From Rhodococcus opacus (GTDB taxonomy: Bacteria; Actinomycetota; Actinomycetes; Mycobacteriales; Mycobacteriaceae): a DNA stretch of 45,780 nt. Below the pieces are notes generated by a model. The model was not told where the DNA came from and ran no database searches. It saw only the letters and a list, made by a program, of their open reading frames with translations. Each line of letters opens with the position of its first letter. Position 1 is the stretch's first letter. The position numbers were made by a program, and so were the translations under genes. This document shows positions 8,476-16,028 of the stretch, one piece after another. The stretch covers positions 1 through 45,780 of the forward strand of contig NZ_JAAXPA010000043.1 of NCBI RefSeq assembly GCF_012396235.1, read 5' to 3'.

Positions 8476-10076
8476 CCGGCGACGCCGATTTCCTCGCCAT
8501 CGGCATCTGTGCCGCCGTCATCTCGCTCACGCTGTGGGTGACGTTCGCCGCATCGCGCCGAAGCCGTAGCGCCACCGGATTCTTCGCTGCGGGACGCTCG
8601 ATCACCGGCTGGCAGAACGGTTTCGCGATCGCCGGCGAATTCATCTCCGCGGGCAGTTTCCTGGGCACCACGGGCTTGATCTTCTACAAGGGCGTCGACG
8701 GCGCCGTTATCCTGTGCACGTCGGTGGTCTCCTTCCTCCCCGTCCTCTTCCTCCTCGCCGAGAAGATGCGGAACGTCGGAAAGTTCACGCTCGCCGATGT
8801 TCTGGTGTTCCGGACCGGCGCACGTCGCGTCCGGGTGGTGGTTGCACTCAGCACCATCGTCACCGGCACGTTCGTGCTGCTCGCCCAACTCGTGGCGGCC
8901 GGCGTACTGCTCGAGTCCGTCTCGGGGATCCCGTTCGGCCTGTCCGTCGTGGTCGCCGGATCACTCATGGGCATCTACGTCTTCGTCGGCGGAATGCTGG
9001 CGACCACGTGGGTTCAAGTGATCAAGTCGTCCATCCTGTCGATCCTGGCGATCGTGGTGTGCCTCGGGATCCTCGCGAAGTTCGGCTTCAGCGTCCCCGG
9101 CATGCTCGGGGCGGCAACCTCGAACGCCGCGGCCGGAGATGCCATCCTCTCGCCGGGCCTGATCTTCGGGCAGACCGGTGCGATCAACCTGATCTCGTAC
9201 TCCCTGGCGTTCGCGCTCGGCACGGCCGGCATGGCGCACATCCTGATTCGCTTCTTCACCGTCCCCGAGGCCGCGACGGCACGGAAGTCGCTCGGCTGGA
9301 CCGTCGCGCTGTGCAGCATCTTCTACCTGATCGTCATCGTGATGGGCTTCGGCACCGCCGCGCTTCTCGGTCCCGACGGGGCGGATCGGGTCGGCGCCGG
9401 CGGCAATCTCGCGGCACCCACGCTGGTTACGGAACTCGGCGGAGGCGTCGGCACCATCGGTGGTTCGATCGCGCTGGCCATGGTGGCAGCCGTCGCGTTC
9501 GCGAGCATCGTCGCCGTCGTCGCGGGCGTCGTGATCTCGGCTGCGGGAACGTTCGCCCACGACGTGTGGCCCACCCTCACCCGCCGGAAGTCCGCCGATG
9601 CCGGCACGGAGACGGCGGATGCCCGCGAGGCGAAGGTCGCCCGGTACGCGGCGGTCGCGTTCAGCGTCGTCGCGATCGGACTGACGATGGCGATCGGCGA
9701 CACCACCAACATCACCTACTTCATGGGTATGGCCTTCATGGTCGCAGGCAGTGCGCACCTGCCCAGCCTGCTGCTCAGTCTCAACTGGCGGCGGTTCAAC
9801 AGCACAGGCGCCGTGTGGGGCATCTCGGTGGGATTGGCATCCACCGTGGTCAGCCTGATGTTCACGGAGGCGCTCTGGCTGGGTAGTGGTCCGGCGCCGC
9901 TGACCATTCAGTTGCCGGTGATCATCACGATGCCGCTCGGGCTGGCCGCCGCCGTGATCGGCTCCCTCGCCGGCGAACGCCTTCACGGACGTTCGGCGGA
10001 TCGAGACGAGAAGTTCGCCGAGATGCTGGTCCGCGCCGAGACCGGTATCGGCGCGGAACTCGCCGAAACACACTAG
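8472..10076 (+). CDS. Sodium:solute symporter, ActP/MctC-like monocarboxylate transporter
   Basis: A 534-aa SSS-family transporter with about 13 hydrophobic helices. FFAAGRSITGWQNGFAIAGEFISAGSFLGTTGLIFYKGVDG is the characteristic first-helices signature of cation:acetate symporters. The preceding DUF485 gene matches the yjcH-actP arrangement. In this context, opposite an acyl-CoA ligase/thiolase operon and sharing a candidate operator with it, the substrate may be the acid degraded by that operon. The exact solute is not determined. Confidence 0.93.
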   Translation: MTGDADFLAIGICAAVISLTLWVTFAASRRSRSATGFFAAGRSITGWQNGFAIAGEFISAGSFLGTTGLIFYKGVDGAVILCTSVVSFLPVLFLLAEKMRNVGKFTLADVLVFRTGARRVRVVVALSTIVTGTFVLLAQLVAAGVLLESVSGIPFGLSVVVAGSLMGIYVFVGGMLATTWVQVIKSSILSILAIVVCLGILAKFGFSVPGMLGAATSNAAAGDAILSPGLIFGQTGAINLISYSLAFALGTAGMAHILIRFFTVPEAATARKSLGWTVALCSIFYLIVIVMGFGTAALLGPDGADRVGAGGNLAAPTLVTELGGGVGTIGGSIALAMVAAVAFASIVAVVAGVVISAAGTFAHDVWPTLTRRKSADAGTETADAREAKVARYAAVAFSVVAIGLTMAIGDTTNITYFMGMAFMVAGSAHLPSLLLSLNWRRFNSTGAVWGISVGLASTVVSLMFTEALWLGSGPAPLTIQLPVIITMPLGLAAAVIGSLAGERLHGRSADRDEKFAEMLVRAETGIGAELAETH

Positions 10077-10091
10077 GTTTCACGCTCGGCC

Positions 10092-10120
10092 GATGCCCTC
10101 GCCGTGACGGCGGGGGCATC
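10092..10120 (+). terminator. Terminator hairpin after the symporter gene
   Basis: GATGCCC and GGGCATC pair at the base, with CGCCG/CGGCG above around a TGA loop; the hairpin begins 15 nt after the symporter stop codon. A good candidate end of the three-gene transcript. Confidence 0.7.
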
Positions 10121-10159
10121 GCCCGTGCCGTGTGTCCGCCGCAACCCTGGACAGCGCAC

Positions 10160-10194
10160 TGTACCAATTGGTACAGTCTGTACTGATAGGTACA
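10160..10194 (+). promoter_or_regulatory. Two tandem TGTAC-N6-GTACA operators
   Basis: TGTACCAATTGGTACA (10160-10175) is a perfect 16-bp palindrome. TGTACTGATAGGTACA (10179-10194) repeats the TGTAC/GTACA arms 19 bp downstream, about two helical turns. The pair ends 24 nt before the start at 10219, so it covers the promoter of the NTF2-like/TetR pair. The TetR encoded at 10710 is the likely ligand. Confidence 0.75.
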
Positions 10195-10218
10195 ACACCT
10201 CCCGGAGGAGCGCTCACC

Positions 10219-10689
10219 ATGTCCGTTCGCCCACCCGTACCCCCGTTCACACTCGACACCGCGATCGCGAAGGTCCGCGCCGCCGAGGACGGCTGGAATT
10301 CCCGTGATCCCGAGAAGGTCGCGCAGGCTTACACCGAGGACAGTTGGTGGCGCAATCGGTCCACCTTTCTGCAGGGGCGCCGCGAGATCGTCGACTTCCT
10401 CGCCGGGAAGTGGGACCGCGAACTGGAATACCGTCTGATCAAGGAACTGTGGGCGCACGACGGGAACCGGATCGCGGTCCGGTTCGCGTACGAGTTTCAC
10501 AACACCGACGGGCAGTGGTTCCGCGCGTACGGCAACGAGAACTGGCAGTTCGACGACAACGGTCTGATGCGGTGGCGTCACGCCAGCATCAACGACGTGC
10601 CGATCGACGAATCCGACCGCAAGTTCTTCTGGGATATGTCCGGCGTGCGACCGTCGGATCATCCCGGGCTGAGCGATCTCGGCCTCTGA
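10219..10689 (+). CDS. NTF2-like protein, DUF1348 family
   Basis: A 156-aa protein with KVRAAEDGWNSRDPEKVAQAYTEDSWWRNRSTFLQGR and WFRAYGNENWQFDDNGLMRWRHASINDVPI, which is diagnostic for the DUF1348 nuclear-transport-factor-2-like family. The start ATG at 10219 has GGAGGAG about 8 nt upstream. Function in the family is not known to me. It is co-directional with the following TetR gene (20-nt gap) and lies directly behind two tandem palindromes, so it is probably the regulator's main target. Confidence 0.88.
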   Translation: MSVRPPVPPFTLDTAIAKVRAAEDGWNSRDPEKVAQAYTEDSWWRNRSTFLQGRREIVDFLAGKWDRELEYRLIKELWAHDGNRIAVRFAYEFHNTDGQWFRAYGNENWQFDDNGLMRWRHASINDVPIDESDRKFFWDMSGVRPSDHPGLSDLGL

Positions 10690-10709
10690 CCGGCACACGA
10701 GGAGTAGTC

Positions 10710-11282
10710 ATGCCCCGAGCAGTAGCCGAGCGCGGCGGCGTCGTCCCCGTGCTGGCGGAGGTGTTCCGATCCCACGGGTTCGACGGCGCGAGCCTGGCCG
10801 TCATCACCGAGCACACCGGACTCGGCAAAGGCAGCCTGTACAACTTCTTCCCGCGCGGCAAGGACGAGATGGCCGAGGCCGTCCTCGACGAGGTCGACGC
10901 CTGGTTCCAGACCGCCGTGTACCTGCCGCTGCGCGGGTCCGAGCCCGCCACTGCCCGTCTGGAGCGGATGTTCGAGGAGGTCGAGACGTACTTCCGGTCG
11001 GGACGCCGAATCTGCCTGTTCGGGGCGTTCGCGCTCGGCCTCGAACGTGACCGCTTCGCGGACCGGGTGCGTGCCTACTTCACCGACTGGGTCGATTCGC
11101 TCGCCGGCGCCCTCGCCGACGCCGGCCACGGCAGGCAGTCGCGGCCGCTCGCCGAGGAGGTCGTCGCGGGAATCCAGGGCGCGCTCGTCCTCGCGCGTGC
11201 CCTGGACGACCCCGACAGTTTCACGCGCATCCTCACCCGGCTACGCCGCTCGGTCGGGGATCCGACGACATCGCGCGCGTAG
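10710..11282 (+). CDS. TetR-family transcriptional regulator
   Basis: A 190-aa TetR protein: GGVVPVLAEVFRSHGFDGASLAVITEHTGLGKGSLYNFFPRGKDEM is a complete HTH, and the C-terminal part (ICLFGAFALGLERDRFADRVRAYFTDWVDSL) resembles the YxaF/LmrA-type effector domain. ATG at 10710 follows GAGGAG with a short spacer. It is probably autoregulatory through the paired palindromes upstream of the preceding gene. Confidence 0.9.
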   Translation: MPRAVAERGGVVPVLAEVFRSHGFDGASLAVITEHTGLGKGSLYNFFPRGKDEMAEAVLDEVDAWFQTAVYLPLRGSEPATARLERMFEEVETYFRSGRRICLFGAFALGLERDRFADRVRAYFTDWVDSLAGALADAGHGRQSRPLAEEVVAGIQGALVLARALDDPDSFTRILTRLRRSVGDPTTSRA

Positions 11283-11316
11283 GATTCGAATCGTCGACTC
11301 GAGAAGTGAGGCAGCC

Positions 11317-11640
11317 GTGATTTTCATCGTCGTCAACTTCACCGTGAAACCGGACCACGCGGACGGCTGGCTCGACCTGGTGCAGCCGTTCACCGACGCG
11401 ACCCGGAACGAACCGGGCAACCTGTGGTTCTACTGGTCGCGGGCGGTGAAGGATCCGAACTTGTACGTCCTCGTCGAGGCGTTCCGTGACGACGACGCCG
11501 CCGTCGCCCACGTGCAGAGCGAGCATTTCCAAAACGCCATGCGCGAGTTGAAACCCGCCCTCGCACAGACACCGCGGATCATCAACACCACGATCGACGG
11601 CACCGAGTGGTCGCTGATGGGTGAACTCGAAGTCGACTGA
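11317..11640 (+). CDS. Antibiotic biosynthesis monooxygenase (ABM) domain protein
   Basis: A 107-aa ferredoxin-like dimeric alpha-beta barrel protein of the YgiN/ABM type (IFIVVNFTVKPDHADGWLDLVQPFTDATRNEPGNLWFYWSRAVKDPNLYVLVEAFRDDDAAVAHVQSEHF pattern, cut here only by function). Such proteins act on quinols or aromatic compounds without cofactor, or are of unknown role. The start is GTG at 11317 with GTGAGG upstream. It stands alone behind the TetR gene with a 34-nt gap. Confidence 0.85.
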   Translation: MIFIVVNFTVKPDHADGWLDLVQPFTDATRNEPGNLWFYWSRAVKDPNLYVLVEAFRDDDAAVAHVQSEHFQNAMRELKPALAQTPRIINTTIDGTEWSLMGELEVD

Positions 11641-11693
11641 CCCCGTCCGGCTTCACCCTGAAGTCGAGCGCACCGCGCGTTAGCCTGGAAAAC

Positions 11694-12392
11694 GTGGCTT
11701 CCGATCTCACCGAATTCGACGCAGTGATCTTCGACTTCTCCGGCACGCTGTTCCGGCTGGAGGAGGACGACAGCTGGATGGCCGACCTCACCGACCACGA
11801 CGGTGAACCGTTCGACCTCCACCAGCAGGCCGAGTTGATGCGGCGCATGACGGCGCCGGTCGGTCAGACCGTCGAGATGGACGCGGCCGAGCACCACGCG
11901 TGGACCAACCGCGACCTCGACCCTCGGTTCCACCGGCAGGCGTACCTCGACGTCTTGCGCAAGTCCGGGGTCGCGCACGAGGACCAGGCGGTCGGGCTGT
12001 ACGAGCGGGTGATCGACCCGGGATGCTGGAGCGCATATCCCGACACCGCGGAAGTGCTTGCGTCACTGAAGGACCGTGCTGTCAAGGTCGCGGTGCTGAG
12101 CAACATCGCGTTCGACATCCGGCCCGCGTTCGCGGATCTGGGAGTCGAGCATCTCGTCGACGCGTTCGTGCTGTCGTTCGAGGTGGGTGCGATCAAACCG
12201 GACCCGAAGATCTTCGAGCACGCCCTTACCGCGCTCGGCTCCGAGCCCGAACGCACTCTCATGATCGGCGACAGCGAGGAAGCCGACGGCGCCGCACGCA
12301 AGGTGGGCTGCGCGTTCGCACTCGTCGAACCCGTTCCCCTCGCGGAGCGCCCCGACGGTCTCCGAAATGCGCTCAATGCCTTCGGCCTGTGA
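11694..12392 (+). CDS. HAD-superfamily hydrolase
   Basis: A 232-aa HAD protein. Motif I is VIFDFSGTLF (nucleophile Asp14), motif II VAVLSNIAFD, motif III lysine in GAIKPDPKIF, motif IV MIGDSEEADG. Position +2 of motif I is Ser, not the Asp of classical phosphatases, so the leaving-group chemistry may differ. The GTG start at 11694 follows TAGCCT by 7 nt, fitting a leaderless transcript. The TGA stop (12390-12392) is provided by a palindromic repeat shared with the convergent gene. Confidence 0.9.
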   Translation: MASDLTEFDAVIFDFSGTLFRLEEDDSWMADLTDHDGEPFDLHQQAELMRRMTAPVGQTVEMDAAEHHAWTNRDLDPRFHRQAYLDVLRKSGVAHEDQAVGLYERVIDPGCWSAYPDTAEVLASLKDRAVKVAVLSNIAFDIRPAFADLGVEHLVDAFVLSFEVGAIKPDPKIFEHALTALGSEPERTLMIGDSEEADGAARKVGCAFALVEPVPLAERPDGLRNALNAFGL

Positions 12393-12428
12393 GTACTTAT
12401 TAACCACGGGCGGTTAACAAGTACTCAC
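12389..12428. repeat. Palindromic repeat, family 1, copy 1
   Basis: Arms GTGAGTACTTATTAACC (12389-12405) and its near-complement (12412-12428) around a 6-nt loop. The repeat holds the TGA stop of the HAD gene on the plus strand and the TGA stop of the convergent dehydrogenase gene on the minus strand. In the orientation shared with the other copies (minus strand here) a single G.U pair interrupts the stem. Confidence 0.9.
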
Positions 12429-13507
12429 AAGCGCGAAGCGCACAATCCGCGGCCGGTGACGAGAGGCAGATCGAGTGCGGTCACCAGCCCGGGCTTCGCC
12501 TCGACCACCGCGTGCACCGAATTCACCAGCCGCATCGCGGTGACGATCATCCCCGACACGTTGTGGTCGCCGTTTTCGCCGTGGTGGTTGAACTCGACGG
12601 TCATCATCGGCTCGCCCGTGATGTCGATGCGGTAGCACCCGTCGCCGCGGGTCGGTTTCGGCCAGTCCGGTTTCTGTTCGGGGTGGGTGCGGGTGACGTG
12701 CTCGAGGACCACGCGCGGCACCCCGGCGACCGTGCCGACGACTTCGAATCGCACCGCCGCCACCGTTCCCTTCGCGATGTGGCACGACAGAATGTCCAGA
12801 TCCTGCTCGGCGGGGATGCGTTCGAACTTCTCGACCAGCGGCTCGTCAAGCGTGAGGTCCAGTCCCGCGGCGATCTGACGCACGACGCTCCCCCACGCCA
12901 GCGACAGCACGCCCGGCTGGAACAGCATCGGCGTCTCCTCGACGGGTTTGCCGAAACCGAAGATCTCGCTCATCACCACCGGCTGGTAATAGGTGGAGTA
13001 GTCGGCGATCTCGGAGCACCGCACCTCGTCGATCCGCTGCGACAGGCTCGTCATGGCCAGCGGCAGAACGTCGTTCGCGAACCCGGGGTCGATACCGTTC
13101 ACGTGGAGACTCGCGTCGCCCTGCTCGCCGGCGCGCCGGATGCGATCGACGAGTTCGTCCGGGACCACACCGATCGGATACTGCAACAGAACGGGTCCCG
13201 AGGACACGACGTTGATGCCGGCCTCGAGGAACGAGATCAGGTCCTCGATGGCGTCGAAGATGCGGTCGTCCGTCATCGCCGTGTGCACGATGCAATCCGG
13301 CTTCAGAGCGAGAAGTGCCGCCTTGTCGTCGGTCGCCGCCACGCCGAGTTCTCGGCCGAGGCCCGCCAGCTCCCCGGCGTCCTTCCCGACCTTCTCCGGG
13401 TTGGACACCCACACGCCGACCAGTTCGAGGTCGTCGCGGGCGTCGATCCCTGCGATGGCGTGACGCCCGACCGTACCGGTGGACCATTCGACGACGCGGT
13501 ATGTCAT
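12425..13507 (-). CDS. DapB-like NAD(P)H dehydrogenase (2,4-diaminopentanoate dehydrogenase-like)
   Basis: A 360-aa protein with a dihydrodipicolinate-reductase-type Rossmann N-terminus (YRVVEWSTGTVGRHAIAGI, then ELVGVWVSNPEKVGKDAG, and FLEAGINVVSSGP). This family in actinobacteria is large and mostly uncharacterised; some members are amine dehydrogenases. The ATG at 13507 is preceded by CGGAGAG with a 5-nt spacer. The stop lies in the family 1 repeat, back to back with the HAD gene. Substrate unknown. Confidence 0.85.
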   Translation of the reverse strand: MTYRVVEWSTGTVGRHAIAGIDARDDLELVGVWVSNPEKVGKDAGELAGLGRELGVAATDDKAALLALKPDCIVHTAMTDDRIFDAIEDLISFLEAGINVVSSGPVLLQYPIGVVPDELVDRIRRAGEQGDASLHVNGIDPGFANDVLPLAMTSLSQRIDEVRCSEIADYSTYYQPVVMSEIFGFGKPVEETPMLFQPGVLSLAWGSVVRQIAAGLDLTLDEPLVEKFERIPAEQDLDILSCHIAKGTVAAVRFEVVGTVAGVPRVVLEHVTRTHPEQKPDWPKPTRGDGCYRIDITGEPMMTVEFNHHGENGDHNVSGMIVTAMRLVNSVHAVVEAKPGLVTALDLPLVTGRGLCASRL

Positions 13508-13628
13508 GAGTTCTCTCCGAGTTCCAGAAGTAGCACCCCTCCCGCGAATGTAACAGGTTCTAGTTTACCCGGGTGGACGATTGCCGAAGAGTGCTGTCGC
13601 GGTTCGGCGTCAGGGAGAATCCATACGT

Positions 13629-14117
13629 ATGACACCCGCCGACGTCTACCGCGCACCGATGCGTTCCCGTCGCGACGACGTGATCCCAGGGCTCGCGGTG
13701 CAACGCGCGCTCGCGATGGACGTGTGTGGAATCGGCGGGTTGCTGGCCCCACCTCCCGTCGATCTGAGTGAGGCGCTCGACGCGACCGAGCGCACTTACG
13801 GTGATCCGGCCGCGCGCCGGCTCGAACGCTTCACGCAGGTGCTGGACGGATCGTTCGTCTGGTCGCGTGACGCCGACGGGCTCTACCTCCTCGGCCGGAT
13901 CGACGGTCCGTGGCGCTACGACTCGAGTCCGGAGGCCGCGGCTGTGGATCTGGTGCACCTCCGAGACTGCGAGTGGCTCGACGCACCCGTCGCCGAGCTC
14001 GACGTACCGCCCGCGACCGTGCACACCTTCGCCCGCGGTGGACGCAACTTCCAGCAGACCCACCACCCTGACATCGCCGAGCAGACGCAGCGCGTGTGGG
14101 ACCGCGGAAGGCGGTGA
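13629..14117 (+). CDS. Conserved-looking protein of unknown function
   Basis: A 162-aa protein I do not recognise by name. Beta-rich segments such as GSFVWSRDADGLYLLGRIDGPWRYD and a C-terminal VHTFARGGRNFQQTH suggest a small beta-barrel (PUA/SH3-like) protein, but this is a guess. ATG at 13629 has GGGAGA about 10 nt upstream. It is divergent from the DapB-like gene and ends 7 nt before a family 1 palindrome. Confidence 0.7.
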   Translation: MTPADVYRAPMRSRRDDVIPGLAVQRALAMDVCGIGGLLAPPPVDLSEALDATERTYGDPAARRLERFTQVLDGSFVWSRDADGLYLLGRIDGPWRYDSSPEAAAVDLVHLRDCEWLDAPVAELDVPPATVHTFARGGRNFQQTHHPDIAEQTQRVWDRGRR

Positions 14118-14124
14118 AATGCTT

Positions 14125-14174
14125 CGCCCGTGAGTACTTGTCAACCACCGGTGGTTGATAAGTACTCACGGGCG
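14125..14174. repeat. Palindromic repeat, family 1, copy 2
   Basis: A 25-bp arm (14125-14149) meets its complement (14150-14174) with no loop; the only imperfect pair is one G.T. The core GTGAGTACTTGTCAACC differs from copies 1 and 3 at position 13 (C instead of T), and the opposite arm carries the matching G instead of A, a compensatory change. It lies between the convergent ends of the 13629 gene and the 22-codon ORF. Confidence 0.92.
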
Positions 14175-14177
14175 GAG

Positions 14178-14246
14178 CTACCAGCGGTACCCGAGCAGGC
14201 CCAGGACGAATTCGAGCCAGTCGGGAAGTCCGGGGTCTCGGAACAT
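14178..14246 (-). CDS. Putative 22-residue small protein, divergent to alkB
   Basis: An ORF of 22 codons begins MFRDPGLPDW and ends LLGYRW, stopping at TAG. GAGGAGG (complement of 14253-14259) lies 6 nt before the ATG, among the best ribosome binding sites in the window. The peptide is amphipathic with an acidic N-terminal half, a hydrophobic LEFVLGLLG stretch and a terminal Arg-Trp. It reads away from alkB across a shared upstream region and is followed 3 nt after its stop by the 25-bp hairpin, a plausible terminator. No function is assigned; a membrane-associated micropeptide or a leader is possible. Confidence 0.6.
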   Translation of the reverse strand: MFRDPGLPDWLEFVLGLLGYRW

Positions 14247-14259
14247 CGAGGGCCTCCTC

Positions 14260-14441
14260 AGCACGGTGCAACGGTGTCGACCTCTCTATCGGCAGCGAAG
14301 ACCCCGGCGTTAGAGCACTGCATCTTGTCGGATTTACAAATCTTCAATTTTGTCTAGACGCTGGATCGAAGTCCGTGTACTGTCCAAACGAGAGTGAGCT
14401 GGTTCATACCGGTACGGCCACTGGACGAGGAGGTTCGGATC
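14260..14441 (+). promoter_or_regulatory. AT-rich upstream region of the alkane operon
   Basis: The stretch 14325-14395 is markedly AT-rich compared with its surroundings and contains an 8-bp palindrome GTCTAGAC (14352-14359) and ACAAA/TTTGT arms around 14337-14353. It sits between the 22-codon ORF and alkB, so it probably holds both promoters and the binding site of the TetR regulator encoded at the end of the operon. The exact operator is not resolved. Confidence 0.4.
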
Positions 14442-15674
14442 GTGACGACGTCGAATATCAGCAGGATGGCAGGAGAGGCACCACCGGAAGCGTGGCGTGA
14501 CCGCAAGCGCTACCTGTGGCTGATGGGATTGATTCCCCCGACCTCACTGTTCCTCGCTGCGGGGCTCGTGTGGGCTTTCAACCAATTGGGATGGTCGGCG
14601 GCAGCACCGGTGTGGTGGTGGATCGGCGCCCTGCTGTTGTTCGGACTGCTCCCCCTCCTCGACCGGTTCTTCGGGCCCGACGGCCAGAACCCTCCCGAGG
14701 AAGTGATGGAACAGCTCGAGAACGACAGGTACTACCGGTACTGCACGTACGTGTTCATCCCATTCCAGATGGCGAGCCTGGTGTTCGCGTGTTACCTCTG
14801 GTCGGCGGACAATCTCTCCTGGCTCGGCATCGACGGCGGCCTCGGGCTGGTGTCGAAGGTCGGCGTCGCGTTCACCGTCGCCGTCATGGGCGGCATCGGC
14901 ATCAACACCGCACACGAGATGGGTCACAAGAAGACCGAACTCGAACGGTGGCTGGCCAAGATCACTCTCGCGCAGACCTTCTACGGCCACTTCTACATCG
15001 AGCACAACCGGGGCCACCACGTCCGAGTCGCCACGCCGGAGGACCCGGCGAGTTCACGTTTCGGAGAAAGCTTCTGGACGTTCCTGCCCCGCAGTGTCTG
15101 GGGAAGCCTGAAGTCGTCCTGGGAGCTCGAGAAGACGCGGATGCAGCGACTCGGCAAGAGCACCTGGAGCATTCACAACGACGTGCTCAATGCCTGGCTC
15201 ATGTCGGTGGTGCTGTTCGGTGCGCTCATCGCCATATTCGGTCCGGTCGTCATCCCGTTCCTGATCATTCAGGCCGTCTACGGATTCTCTCTCCTCGAGA
15301 CGGTCAACTACCTCGAGCACTACGGCTTGATGCGTCAGAAGACCGCCAGCGGCCGCTACGAGCGCTGCGCTCCCGCACACAGCTGGAACTCCGACCACAT
15401 CGTCACCAACATCTTCCTGTACCACCTGCAGCGCCACAGCGACCATCACGCGAACCCGACCAGGCGCTACCAGACGCTCCGGAGCATGGACGGCGCCCCC
15501 AACCTGCCCAGTGGCTACGCCAGCATGATCACGCTCGCGTACTTCCCGCCGCTCTGGCGCAAGGTGATGGATCACCGCGTGCTCGACCACTACGACGGTG
15601 ACATCACCCGTGTGAACATCCAACCCGGCAAGCGTGAGAAGGTGCTGGCCAAGTACAGCGGCGGAGTTCGGTGA
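14442..15674 (+). CDS. alkB: Alkane 1-monooxygenase (non-haem di-iron, integral membrane)
   Basis: A 410-aa AlkB that hydroxylates medium/long-chain n-alkanes to 1-alkanols in the cytoplasmic membrane. The histidine boxes are present: HEMGHKK (after NTA), EHNRGHH followed by VRVATPEDPASSR, LQRHSDHHANPTRRYQTL, plus the NYLEHYGL AlkB signature. About six hydrophobic helices precede and separate these boxes. The GTG start at 14442 follows GAGGAGG with an 8-nt spacer; an earlier in-frame GTG at 14394 lacks such a site. The stop overlaps the first rubredoxin start. Electron supply comes from the three genes downstream. Confidence 0.97.
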   Translation: MTTSNISRMAGEAPPEAWRDRKRYLWLMGLIPPTSLFLAAGLVWAFNQLGWSAAAPVWWWIGALLLFGLLPLLDRFFGPDGQNPPEEVMEQLENDRYYRYCTYVFIPFQMASLVFACYLWSADNLSWLGIDGGLGLVSKVGVAFTVAVMGGIGINTAHEMGHKKTELERWLAKITLAQTFYGHFYIEHNRGHHVRVATPEDPASSRFGESFWTFLPRSVWGSLKSSWELEKTRMQRLGKSTWSIHNDVLNAWLMSVVLFGALIAIFGPVVIPFLIIQAVYGFSLLETVNYLEHYGLMRQKTASGRYERCAPAHSWNSDHIVTNIFLYHLQRHSDHHANPTRRYQTLRSMDGAPNLPSGYASMITLAYFPPLWRKVMDHRVLDHYDGDITRVNIQPGKREKVLAKYSGGVR

Positions 15675-15841
15675 TGGCCGCCTACCAGTGCCCGGTCTGC
15701 GACTACGTCTACGACGAGGCGTCCGGCGCACCGCGTGAGGGATTCCCCGCCGGCACCGCGTGGGCCGACGTGCCCGACGACTGGTGCTGCCCCGACTGCG
15801 GGGTCCGCGAGAAGATCGATTTCGACCCGAGGGTGGCGTGA
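15674..15841 (+). CDS. rubA1: Rubredoxin, AlkG1 type
   Basis: A 55-aa rubredoxin with two Cys pairs (CPVC near residue 6 and CPDCG near 39) coordinating one iron. The second motif runs CPDCGVREKIDF, one residue longer than in the next rubredoxin and with Arg, the hallmark described for AlkG1-type rubredoxins, which did not replace the electron-transfer rubredoxin in alkane hydroxylase assays. The ATG overlaps the alkB stop (TGATG). It is part of the alkB operon. Confidence 0.95.
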   Translation: MAAYQCPVCDYVYDEASGAPREGFPAGTAWADVPDDWCCPDCGVREKIDFDPRVA

Positions 15842-15842
15842 C

Positions 15843-16028
15843 ATGAGCACCGATTTCAAGCTTTACCGCTGCGTCCAATGCGGATTCGAGTACGACGAGG
15901 CCGAGGGCTGGCCGGAGGACGGCATCGAGCCCGGCACCAGGTGGGACGACATTCCCGAGGACTGGTCGTGCCCCGACTGCGGGGCCGCCAAGGCGGACTT
16001 CGACATGGTCGAGGTCAGCCGGGCGTGA
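15843..16028 (+). CDS. rubA2: Rubredoxin, AlkG2 type
   Basis: A 61-aa rubredoxin: YRCVQCGFEYDEAEGWPEDGIEPGTRW and DWSCPDCGAAKADFDMVEV. It lacks the Arg insertion in the second Cys motif, so by the known classification it is the AlkG2 type that passes electrons to AlkB. The ATG lies 1 nt after the previous stop. The reductase start overlaps its stop codon. Confidence 0.96.
   Translation: MSTDFKLYRCVQCGFEYDEAEGWPEDGIEPGTRWDDIPEDWSCPDCGAAKADFDMVEVSRA

Noticed and set aside
14350..14383. Conventional -35/-10 promoter for alkB (TTGTCT and TACTGT)
   Set aside because: Spacing is over 20 bp, so the pair is not convincing; only an AT-rich regulatory region is claimed.
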